From CAZGMC01 sp964526565 (GTDB lineage: Bacteria; Pseudomonadota; Alphaproteobacteria; DSM-16000; Inquilinaceae), in assembly GCA_964526565.1 (NCBI GenBank), contig CAZGMC010000107.1, forward strand, positions 1 to 13,602: a stretch of 13,602 nucleotides of DNA, given 5' to 3'. Under the pieces are notes generated by a model. That model searched no databases. It was not told the DNA's origin and saw nothing but the letters and a program-made list of their open reading frames with translations. Shown one piece after another: positions 1 to 5,939 of the stretch (its first letter is position 1; the number at the start of each line of letters is the position of its first letter). The position numbers were made by a program, and so were the translations under genes.

Positions 1-326
1 ATCGGCCCGTAGCCGTTCTCCTCCGCCATCTGGACGGCCAGTTCGGTGGGCTGGCCAAGTCCAGGTGCGGTCGACATCCGGATTGCGAAGACCTCGGTCG
101 GCAGGCCGATACTGCAGATACGTCTCGTCATTTTCGATTGAACCCTTCTGTCCAGCCACGCCCAGGCGTGTGCATGGGATCGTTGTTGTGTTCGAGGATC
201 CGGGGGATTGGGCTTTTCGCCAGGGGCCAGGGCTTCGACACGCGCAAGTGCCCGCTGCCATGCTCGAACCTGATCCGCCAGCCGGTGCACCACACTATCG
301 GCGTCGAGGACGCCGTGGCCGTTCAT
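1..326 (-). CDS. Hypothetical protein, partial at the window edge, with a helical N-terminal extension fused to the duplicated domain
   Basis: The reading frame opens with ATG at 326, overlapping the upstream gene's TGA by one base, and stays open to base 1, so the C-terminus lies outside the window. Residues 1-65 are a charged, helix-like segment (for example VVHRLADQVRAWQRALARVE) with no counterpart in the upstream paralogue. From residue 66 (ATG at 131) it reads MTRRICSIGLPTEVFAIR and matches the start of that paralogue at 27 of 43 positions. The gene could instead start at 131, where an AGAAGGG lies about 12 nt upstream; the coupled start at 326 is preferred because of the TGATG junction. 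Function unknown. Confidence 0.5.
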   Translation of the reverse strand, partial: MNGHGVLDADSVVHRLADQVRAWQRALARVEALAPGEKPNPPDPRTQQRSHAHAWAWLDRRVQSKMTRRICSIGLPTEVFAIRMSTAPGLGQPTELAVQMAEENGYGP

Positions 327-619
327 CAGCCCTCGCCTTCGCCCCCGCCCTTCTCCGAATGCGGGCAGGACATGCTGATGGTGGCCAGCGGGCACGAGCT
401 GTCCGATCGGCACTGCCGGCAGACCTGCTGGGCAGCCAGGGCCAGAACGATGTCAGCGCGCTCGGGATGCTCACACATGATGGCGAGCATCGGCCCGTAG
501 CCGTTCCCTTCGGCCATCTGCACGATGAGTTCGGCCAGTCCGCCGAGCCTCTGAGTTGCAGGAAGCCTGGTCGCAATGACGTCCGTCGGCAGGCCGATGC
601 CACAAATGCGTCCTGTCAT
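326..619 (-). CDS. Small hypothetical protein (97 aa), first of a tandem paralogous pair
   Basis: I do not recognise the family. The protein opens with MTGRICGIGLPTDV, has a helical middle (about residues 25-65, containing VQMAEGNGYGPM) and ends in a cysteine-bearing tail (C67-x2-C70, C76, C85) followed by GGGEGEG. The start is supported by a strong ribosome binding site (GGGAGG, about 6 nt before the ATG). Its first 43 residues match the next gene on the same strand at 27 of 43 positions, including IGLPT and ENGYGP/GNGYGP, so this is a real paralogous pair and not a chance ORF. The stop overlaps the next start by one base (TGATG), which suggests translational coupling. The four cysteines might bind a metal, but nothing proves this. 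Function unknown. Confidence 0.6.
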   Translation of the reverse strand: MTGRICGIGLPTDVIATRLPATQRLGGLAELIVQMAEGNGYGPMLAIMCEHPERADIVLALAAQQVCRQCRSDSSCPLATISMSCPHSEKGGGEGEG

Positions 620-1054
620 CCAATCCCTCCCGGTTGCACATGATGCCTCTGTGTGCCGGAAGGAGAGGTGGGCGCAGTCTGGTTAAACGTCCATGGGATC
701 GAACACCCTCTTATCCATATGGAGGCATGCGTTTAAGAATGGACAAACGAAACGGTGCTCAACTTTCAAAGCCTGATCGTTGCGGGACAGCGACCGTCTT
801 CGACGTACAGTCTGGTCCATTCGTTTCGCGTAAGTCTTTCGTACAAGAAGTGTCGAGCGCATGGCGGTACCGGACACGGCAACGGGCCCTGCGCGCCTGC
901 GCTGCCACCCGCGATTTCCTGAAAACATCACCCTGCTGGTGCGACTGGCACCGACCATCCCGCCGCCGCCTGATGCCACGCTCGCGGCCCGGTCGGGCAG
1001 GCTGCCCTGGGCACGCGTCGCGCCTGGGCCACCGACGGCCGGCGCGGCGCCGGG
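620..1054. other. Intergenic region without a supported gene
   Basis: About 435 bases lie between the 3' end of the carboxylate-amine ligase gene and the start of the small hypothetical pair. The part from about 690 to 860 is visibly less GC-rich than the flanks. It must hold the promoter for the minus-strand small genes, but I see no convincing -35/-10 pair. Open frames here are arginine- and proline-rich and look like chance frames in GC-rich DNA. Confidence 0.5.
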
Positions 1055-2197
1055 TCAGTCGGCGCAACCCCGCGCCGTCTCCTCCACCAGCCAGTCGACC
1101 ACCTGGAACAGCGCCTCCTGGCGGCTGGCGCCGGCGGCCATGGCCTCGGTGAAGATGGCCGTCTGGCGGTGGGCGCTGGTGCCACGGGCGACGATATTGC
1201 GGGCGTGGGCCACCTCGTGGGTGCACTCGAAGGCCTCGGCGTCCTCCTTGACCAACTCCAGCAGCTCCTCGAGCAGCTCGGCATACGGCACCATCTCGCC
1301 GCGGCCGAAGTCGATCAGGCCGGCATCGTGGCCGTAGCGCATGGCCCGCCAGCGGTTCTCGTTGATCAGCATGGTCTTGTAGCGCCGCCACTGCACGTTC
1401 ATCCGCTTCAGCCGCCACAGCATGCGCAGGATGCAGCGGTACAGCGCCGCCACCGTGATGCTGTCCTCCAGGCGGGTGCAGATGTCGCACATGCGCATCT
1501 CGAGCGTCGGGAAGCGGGCGCTCGGCCGGATGTCCCACCAGATCTTGGTGCCGTCCTCGATGACACCGCACTGCACCAGGGCATGCAGGTGCTGCTCGTA
1601 CTCGCCGTAGCTCATGAACGATTCCGGCATGCCGGTGCGCGGCATCTCGTCGAACACGGCCAGGCGGTAGGACTTCAGGTTCGACATCTGGCCCTGCCAG
1701 AACGGCGAGGACGTCGACAGGGCCAGCAGGTGCGGCAGGAAGTAGCGGACCTGGTTCATCAGGTCGATGCGCAGGTTCGGGTCCTCGATGCCGACGTGCA
1801 CGTGCATGGCGCAGATCAGCAGGCGCCGCACCGGCGTGCCGATGTCGCGCTCCAGGTCGCTGTAGCGTTGGCGGTCAGTGGTCTTCTGCGGCTGCCAGCT
1901 GGCGAACGGGTGGGTCGAGGAGGCGATGATCGTCGCCTGGTGGTGCGCCGCCACGTCGATGACCTCACGGCGCAGAAAGGCCAGCTCGCGCCGCACCTCG
2001 TGGATCGACGCGCACACCGGCGTGCCGACCTCGATCTGCGAGCGCATGAACTCCGGCGACACGCGGCCCTCCAGCCGCGCCTCGCACTCCTTCCACAGGT
2101 CGGCAGGCGGATCGACGACCAGGTCGCGGCTGACCGGGTCGATCAGCATGTACTCTTCCTCGATGCCGAGGGTGAAGGACGGCTCCGGGTTCAGCAT
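1055..2197 (-). CDS. Carboxylate-amine ligase, YbdK / glutamate-cysteine ligase type 2 family
   Basis: This is a 380-residue cytosolic ligase of the GCS2/YbdK family, which joins a carboxylate to an amine with ATP; E. coli YbdK has weak gamma-glutamylcysteine ligase activity. Visible family marks are the N-terminal GIEEEYMLID (11-20) with glutamates expected to hold Mg-ATP, MHVHVGIED (131-139), and WWDIRPSARFPTLEMRMCD (221-239). Length is normal for the family. ATG 2197 is chosen because the family starts right before the FTLGIEEE strand; the frame is open further upstream, but that part overlaps the preceding gene. The start overlaps the stop of the amidohydrolase gene by 7 nt (ATGCTGA), so the two are probably translated together. 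Pairing with an N-formylglutamate amidohydrolase suggests a small amide or peptide metabolite; the true substrate cannot be read from the sequence. Confidence 0.93.
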   Translation of the reverse strand: MLNPEPSFTLGIEEEYMLIDPVSRDLVVDPPADLWKECEARLEGRVSPEFMRSQIEVGTPVCASIHEVRRELAFLRREVIDVAAHHQATIIASSTHPFASWQPQKTTDRQRYSDLERDIGTPVRRLLICAMHVHVGIEDPNLRIDLMNQVRYFLPHLLALSTSSPFWQGQMSNLKSYRLAVFDEMPRTGMPESFMSYGEYEQHLHALVQCGVIEDGTKIWWDIRPSARFPTLEMRMCDICTRLEDSITVAALYRCILRMLWRLKRMNVQWRRYKTMLINENRWRAMRYGHDAGLIDFGRGEMVPYAELLEELLELVKEDAEAFECTHEVAHARNIVARGTSAHRQTAIFTEAMAAGASRQEALFQVVDWLVEETARGCAD

Positions 2198-3015
2198 GGG
2201 CCGGCTCTCCGGCGGTACACGGCATCGTCGGCCAGGATGGGGGCGAGCGCCCCGGCCAGCCGCGCCGCCCAGGCGTCGGCGCCGCCGGCATGGGCGATCA
2301 GGTCCTGGCGCACCTCGATCAGCGCATTGGCAAGGCCGCGGGACATGGCATGGGTCTCGACCGTATAACCGTGGCGCAGCCTGCCACTGTACGGCTGATT
2401 GTCGCCGACGCAAAGCGCCGGGTCGCGCCCGAGTGCCGCGATCAGCGGCTCAGGGATGCGCCCGTCCTCGGCCCACAGTACGCCGGCGTGCCACGGCCGG
2501 ATGCGCCCGCGGTACTGTGGCGTGAAGCTGTGCAGCGAAATGAACGCGGGTGCCGTGCCACGGTCGAGGTGCCGGCGCACCAGCGCGTCGACGGTGTCGT
2601 GATAGGGATGGAAGAAGGCCGCGGCGCGTGCCGCCCGGTCGGCCGCGCTCAGGCCGCGGTTGCCAGGGATGACCACGCCCTCGCCGATCTCGCAGATCGA
2701 GGTCGGATCGTCGAGCGGGCGGTTCGGGTCGATCAGCAGCCGGCTGTAGCCGTGCAGCACGGCCGGTGCGTCGAGGTGCGCGGCCAGCGCCCGCGTCAAC
2801 GGCGCGATGCCGATGTCATAGGCGATGTGCCGCTCCAGGGAGCCTTCGTCCAGACCCAGCCGCTGCAGCGCCGCCGGGATGGCGCGGCAGGCATGGTCGG
2901 CGACAAGCACCACCGGCGCCCGCCCGGCGGCATTGACGACAATGAACGGCGGCGGGTCGTGCGGCCCGATCAGGGCCGGTGCCGACGGCGCCTCGGCAAG
3001 CTCGTTCGGGGTCAT
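2191..3015 (-). CDS. N-formylglutamate amidohydrolase family protein (HutG-like)
   Basis: The 274-residue protein belongs to the N-formylglutamate amidohydrolase family, metal-dependent enzymes whose characterised members split N-formylglutamate into formate and glutamate at the end of one histidine degradation route. Family marks are VVLVADHA (35-42), YSRLLIDPNRP (90-100), FHPYHD (135-140), SLHSFTP (160-166) and the late HGYTVETH segment. No other hut gene is nearby; instead it overlaps a YbdK-type ligase by 7 nt, so a role in trimming or recycling the ligase product is more likely than histidine catabolism. There is no Shine-Dalgarno before the ATG, and a possible promoter -10 box lies only about 9 nt upstream, so the message may be leaderless. 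Confidence 0.9.
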   Translation of the reverse strand: MTPNELAEAPSAPALIGPHDPPPFIVVNAAGRAPVVLVADHACRAIPAALQRLGLDEGSLERHIAYDIGIAPLTRALAAHLDAPAVLHGYSRLLIDPNRPLDDPTSICEIGEGVVIPGNRGLSAADRAARAAAFFHPYHDTVDALVRRHLDRGTAPAFISLHSFTPQYRGRIRPWHAGVLWAEDGRIPEPLIAALGRDPALCVGDNQPYSGRLRHGYTVETHAMSRGLANALIEVRQDLIAHAGGADAWAARLAGALAPILADDAVYRRRAGPC

Positions 3016-3023
3016 GGGCCGGG

Positions 3024-3049
3024 ACTATACCCGAAAGCGCGCCGTCGCA
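3024..3049 (-). promoter_or_regulatory. Candidate promoter for the amidohydrolase-ligase operon, possibly leaderless
   Basis: On the minus strand TATAGT (3029-3024) is preceded by TTGCGA with a 15-nt spacer, slightly short of optimal. Transcription from this -10 would begin about two bases before the ATG at 3015. The stretch between the -10 and the ATG (CCCGGCCC) has no ribosome binding site, which fits leaderless translation. This is motif reading only. Confidence 0.35.
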
Positions 3050-3168
3050 AGCGGAGCAGTGACCGGTGTTCGGTGGCCGGCGGTCGGTGGATCAGTGATT
3101 GCCGCCCACCGATCAAGGAACCACGGGGTCCGGCGCTCCACAACACGGCACCGGGCCCAGGTTCAACG

Positions 3169-3268
3169 NNNNNNNNNNNNNNNNNNNNNNNNNNNNNNNN
3201 NNNNNNNNNNNNNNNNNNNNNNNNNNNNNNNNNNNNNNNNNNNNNNNNNNNNNNNNNNNNNNNNNNNN
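3169..3268. other. Assembly gap (100 N)
   Basis: Exactly 100 undetermined bases, the usual placeholder for a scaffold gap of unknown size. It lies between the divergent amidohydrolase and DsbA-like genes. The flanks (3016-3168 and 3269-3352) show no gene besides the promoter candidate upstream of 3015. True distance and even adjacency of the two sides are uncertain. Confidence 0.98.
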
Positions 3269-3352
3269 AGCGGACAGGGTTGACAGGTCCGCAGCGGCCG
3301 GCGACCGTTCGGCAGAGGGTCGAATAGCGGCAACCGGCGGGGGCGCGCCGTC

Positions 3353-3988
3353 ATGGCAAAGCAGCTCCTCTATTTCGCCGATCCGATGTGCTCGTGGTGC
3401 TGGGGGTTTTCCCCGGTCATGGCGGCCCTGCACGCCCATGTCGGCGGGCGGGTGCCGGTCCACGTCATCGTCGGCGGCCTCTATCTGGGCGTCACCGCGC
3501 CGATGACCGAGGAGGCCAAGGCGCGCGTGCGCGGCCACTGGGAGCGGGTGCACGAGCTCAGCGGCCAGCCGTTCGACTTCACCTTCTTCCAGCGCGAGGA
3601 TTTCGTCTACGACACCGGGCGCGCCTGCCGGGCCGTGGTCGCCGCCCGCCGCCTCGATCCGGCGCGCACCCTGCCCTTCCTGGCCCACCTGCACCGCGCC
3701 TTCTATGCCCGAAACCGTGACCTGACCGACCCGGCCGTGCTGGCCGCCGAGGCCGCGGCGTTCGGTCTCGACCGGGTCGATTTCGAGACCATGTTCGACG
3801 ACGACGAGACGCTGCAGGTCACCCTGTGGGACTTCAACACGGCCCGGCGCCTGGGCGCCACCGCCTACCCCACCCTGCTCGCCCAGGACGGTGCCAGGGC
3901 CGCGGCGATCACCATCGGCTACCAGCCGTGGGCCGACCTGCAGCCGGTCATCGACGCCTGGCTGGCCGGCGCGGCCACGATCCGGTAG
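3353..3988 (+). CDS. DsbA family oxidoreductase, FrnE-like, cytoplasmic
   Basis: A 211-residue thioredoxin-fold protein of the DsbA/FrnE-like group. The active site is C13-S-W-C16 in ADPMCSWCWGF right after the first strand, followed by a helical insertion (about 55-140) and a cis-proline loop ATAYPTLL near the C-terminus. There is no signal peptide, so it should act in the cytoplasm; relatives are annotated as dithiol-disulfide isomerases or glutathione-S-transferase-like (2-hydroxychromene-2-carboxylate isomerase-related) proteins. The ATG leaves only six residues before the first strand, as is usual for the family; the upstream GGCGGGGG is a weak binding site about 10 nt away. It stands alone on this strand, convergent with the SDR gene. 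Confidence 0.93.
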   Translation: MAKQLLYFADPMCSWCWGFSPVMAALHAHVGGRVPVHVIVGGLYLGVTAPMTEEAKARVRGHWERVHELSGQPFDFTFFQREDFVYDTGRACRAVVAARRLDPARTLPFLAHLHRAFYARNRDLTDPAVLAAEAAAFGLDRVDFETMFDDDETLQVTLWDFNTARRLGATAYPTLLAQDGARAAAITIGYQPWADLQPVIDAWLAGAATIR

Positions 3989-4049
3989 CCACGCCGCAGC
4001 GCAGCGGCACGAAAGCCGCCGACCCGCCGGGGCCGACCCTGAATCTCGA

Positions 4050-4069
4050 CCGGCGGTACGGCCCGCCGG
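4050..4069. terminator. Candidate bidirectional terminator hairpin between convergent genes
   Basis: CCGGCGG, a 6-nt loop TACGGC, then CCGCCGG form a perfect 7-bp GC stem in the 91-nt space between the stops of the DsbA-like gene and the SDR gene. There is no T-run on either side, so it may only be part of a terminator or an RNA 3' end protector. Confidence 0.4.
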
Positions 4070-4079
4070 GACAGCGGCG

Positions 4080-4994
4080 CTATGCCCCGGCCTGCTTGGC
4101 GGCCTGCTTGGCGGCCTGCTCGGCAGCGAGCTGGGCGGCGAGGCCGTCGCGGTAGCTGGGATGGCGCAGGGTGACGCCGAGCTCGGCCTTGATCCGGGTG
4201 TTGTCGACGCGCTTGCTGTCGGCATAGAAGCTGCGCGCCATGGGCGACAGCTCGGCCGCGTCGAACGGCACCAGCGGCGGCGGCGCGAGCCCGAGCAGGT
4301 CACAGGCATGGGCGATCACGTCGGGGCTGGGCGCCGGGTCGTCGTCGGCAACATTGTACACGGCGCCCGGCCGCGGCCGCGCCATCGAGGCGCGCAGCAC
4401 GGCGGCGATGTCGTCGACGTGGATGCGGTTGAAGATCTGGCCCGGCTTGTCGATGCGCCTGGCCGTGCCGCGCCGCACCTGGTCCAGCGCGCTGCGGCCG
4501 GGGCCGTAGATGCCCGACAGGCGGAACACGTGCACCGGCACGCCGTGCCGTCGCCACAGGTCGAGCCAGCCCTGTTCGGCGGCGACGCGGCGGCGGCCGC
4601 GCTCCCCGCTCGGCTTCAGCGGCGCATCCTCGTCCACGGTGCCGCCGGCGCGATCGCCGTACACGCCCGTGGTCGACAGGTAGCCAACCCAGGCCAGCCC
4701 CGCCAGGGCGGCGATGTCGGCGCCGTGGCGGTCCAGCACCGGATCGCCGCTTGGTGCCGCCACGCCGTCGGGCGGAACCGAGGCGAGCAGGTGCGTGGTG
4801 CCGGCCAGCGCCGCCGCGGGATCGGTCAGCGGCCGGTCGCGGTCAAAGGCATGCGTGTCGATGCCGGCGCCGGTCAGGGCGGCGGCGCGCGCCGCGTCAC
4901 GCACCGTGCCGGCCACGGTCCAGCCCTCGGCCCGCAGGACGGTGGCCAGGGCCTGCCCGGTGAAGCCCAGGCCGAAGCAGAACAGTCTCGGCAT
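4080..4994 (-). CDS. NAD(P)-binding SDR / epimerase-like protein (YeeZ type)
   Basis: The 304-residue protein is an atypical extended short-chain dehydrogenase/epimerase-like protein. It has a Rossmann fingerprint GLGFTG (8-13), the STTGVYGD active-site strand (107-114, tyrosine 112), a conserved FRLSGIYGPGR segment (157-167) and NRIHVDDIA (189-197), all in epimerase order. The lysine of the usual YxxxK pair is not evident in the following helix, as in YeeZ-like members, so catalysis is uncertain. ATG 4994 is chosen because it puts the Rossmann strand right at the N-terminus; a TTG at 5009 would add five residues. It begins 36 nt after the DUF1178 stop, probably one operon. The C-terminus ends in AAEQAAKQAAKQAGA, coded by a short 12-nt DNA repeat. 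Confidence 0.88.
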   Translation of the reverse strand: MPRLFCFGLGFTGQALATVLRAEGWTVAGTVRDAARAAALTGAGIDTHAFDRDRPLTDPAAALAGTTHLLASVPPDGVAAPSGDPVLDRHGADIAALAGLAWVGYLSTTGVYGDRAGGTVDEDAPLKPSGERGRRRVAAEQGWLDLWRRHGVPVHVFRLSGIYGPGRSALDQVRRGTARRIDKPGQIFNRIHVDDIAAVLRASMARPRPGAVYNVADDDPAPSPDVIAHACDLLGLAPPPLVPFDAAELSPMARSFYADSKRVDNTRIKAELGVTLRHPSYRDGLAAQLAAEQAAKQAAKQAGA

Positions 4995-5030
4995 CGGCAG
5001 CTCGTGCAATCCCGCGGGACGGGCGGCGTC

Positions 5031-5444
5031 TCAGTTGGGCCGCGGCAGCCAGGGAATGCGCCCGACCTCGATGCCTTCCTCGGTCAGCGCTTCGGCCTCG
5101 GTGTCGCTGGCCTCGCCGTAGATGCTGTGATGCTCGGTCTCGCCATGGTGCATGCGCCGCGCCTCCTCGGCGAAGCTGTCGCCGACATAGTCGCAGGTCT
5201 TCTCCACATAGTCGCGGACGCCCTGCAGCTCGCGCAAGGCCGCCGCCAGGGCGGCGCGGTGGCGGGCCGCGGCGCGGTCGGCGCGGGCGACGGCCGGCGC
5301 CATGGGGCGTTTGGCGACGGTGCGGGCGCCGCACTCGGGACATGCGATCTCGCCCGCGTTGGCCTGACCATCATAGCCGGCACTGTCGCGAAACCAGGCC
5401 TCGAACGCATGCCCTTCGCCGCATTTCAGGTCGTACTTGATCAT
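5031..5444 (-). CDS. DUF1178 family protein
   Basis: A 137-residue protein matching the DUF1178 family, common in Alpha- and Betaproteobacteria and without known function. Signatures are the start MIKYDLKCGEGHAFEAWF, in which a cysteine and histidine precede an aromatic strand, a CPECG knuckle (about 36-40), the KRPMAP segment, and the C-terminal GIEVGRIPWLPRP. Cysteines in the two N-terminal knuckles may bind zinc. ATG 5444 gives the normal family start MIKY; ATG 5450 would add Met-Ala and cannot be excluded, since neither has a clear Shine-Dalgarno. It is upstream of the SDR gene in a likely two-gene unit and divergent from the Cys-rich gene. Confidence 0.9.
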   Translation of the reverse strand: MIKYDLKCGEGHAFEAWFRDSAGYDGQANAGEIACPECGARTVAKRPMAPAVARADRAAARHRAALAAALRELQGVRDYVEKTCDYVGDSFAEEARRMHHGETEHHSIYGEASDTEAEALTEEGIEVGRIPWLPRPN

Positions 5445-5534
5445 GGCCATATCACAGGCTGCGGAAAGGGACGCGTCATGGTACACGAACCGGGATTACG
5501 AAACAGTAAGGACAGCAGCACCGGCGCTTTCGTA

Positions 5535-5552
5535 TGCCCCCGGCCGGGGGCA
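5535..5552. promoter_or_regulatory. Perfect 18-bp palindrome in a divergent promoter region
   Basis: TGCCCCCGGCCGGGGGCA reads the same on both strands. It sits in the 132-nt region between the divergent DUF1178 and Cys-rich genes, 24 nt before the Cys-rich start. It could be an operator for a dimeric regulator. Two C5/G5 arms could also base-pair in RNA, but without a proper loop. Function is not shown. Confidence 0.35.
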
Positions 5553-5576
5553 GGGCGTGCGGTCGGGAGGCGGCGG

Positions 5577-5921
5577 ATGAGGCGATGGCTGGCGGAGCCG
5601 ACGGTCGGGGCCACGGTCCGGACGGCACTCCTGGCGGCGGTGGTGTCGGCTCCGGCGGCGCTGGCGGCGGCGCTGGCGGCGGCCCAGATTACGCAGGAAC
5701 GGCCCAGCGCGGCGCAGTGCAGCCTGGACTACGCCAGCTGCATCACCGGGTGCAGCACCGCCTCGCTGCCGCCGGGCTGCCAGCAGGTGGCAAGGCGCGG
5801 CGCCGGCCCGACCTTCACCGTCGACCGGCAGTGTCCCAATGCTCCGGACGTCAGCGCCTGCCGCGCCAACTGCGACGACATCCGCCAGGCCTGCCTGGAG
5901 TTCGCGCGGGGCCTGCAATAG
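5577..5921 (+). CDS. Small secreted cysteine-rich protein (114 aa) with mirror-symmetric cysteines
   Basis: I do not recognise the family. ATG 5577 has an excellent ribosome binding site (GGGAGG, 6-7 nt upstream); the frame is open much further upstream, but that part is antisense to the SDR gene. Residues 1-36 look like a Sec signal peptide (MRRW... then an Ala/Leu/Val core ending near AAA-Q37). The mature part has eight cysteines at 48, 55, 59, 68, 86, 95, 99 and 106, giving spacers 6-3-8-17-8-3-6, an exact palindrome. Cysteines at i, i+7, i+11 fall on one helix face, so two antiparallel helices joined by nested disulfides (48-106, 55-99, 59-95, 68-86) are a plausible fold, similar in principle to CX3C alpha-hairpins. 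Predicted location is the periplasm or outside. Function unknown. Confidence 0.8.
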   Translation: MRRWLAEPTVGATVRTALLAAVVSAPAALAAALAAAQITQERPSAAQCSLDYASCITGCSTASLPPGCQQVARRGAGPTFTVDRQCPNAPDVSACRANCDDIRQACLEFARGLQ

Positions 5922-5938
5922 GCCGGGTCGCGCCGGCC
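5921..5938. terminator. Candidate bidirectional terminator hairpin
   Basis: GGCCGG, loop GTCGCG, CCGGCC form a perfect 6-bp GC stem exactly between the stop codons of the convergent Cys-rich and aminotransferase genes. No T-run follows on either strand, so the call rests on position and symmetry. Confidence 0.4.
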
Positions 5939-5939
5939 G

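Noticed and set aside
735..830. Shared words ATGGAC/AACGAAAC and GTCCATTCGTTTCG suggesting an inverted repeat
   Set aside because: The blocks are in the wrong order to form one hairpin or a clean inverted repeat.
1039..1053. GC palindrome just after the carboxylate-amine ligase stop as a terminator
   Set aside because: Arms are separated by a single base and no T-run follows, so it cannot form a proper hairpin.
1169..2368. 399-codon plus-strand frame opposite the carboxylate-amine ligase
   Set aside because: Mirror of a conserved gene with no motif or signal of its own.
3099..3352. Open frames spanning the N block
   Set aside because: They pass through 100 undetermined bases, so their continuity is artificial.
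3891..5576. Very long plus-strand open frame running into the Cys-rich gene
   Set aside because: It is antisense to the SDR and DUF1178 genes, which have clear family motifs, and is an effect of GC-rich codon use. Only the part from 5577 has a signal peptide and ribosome binding site.
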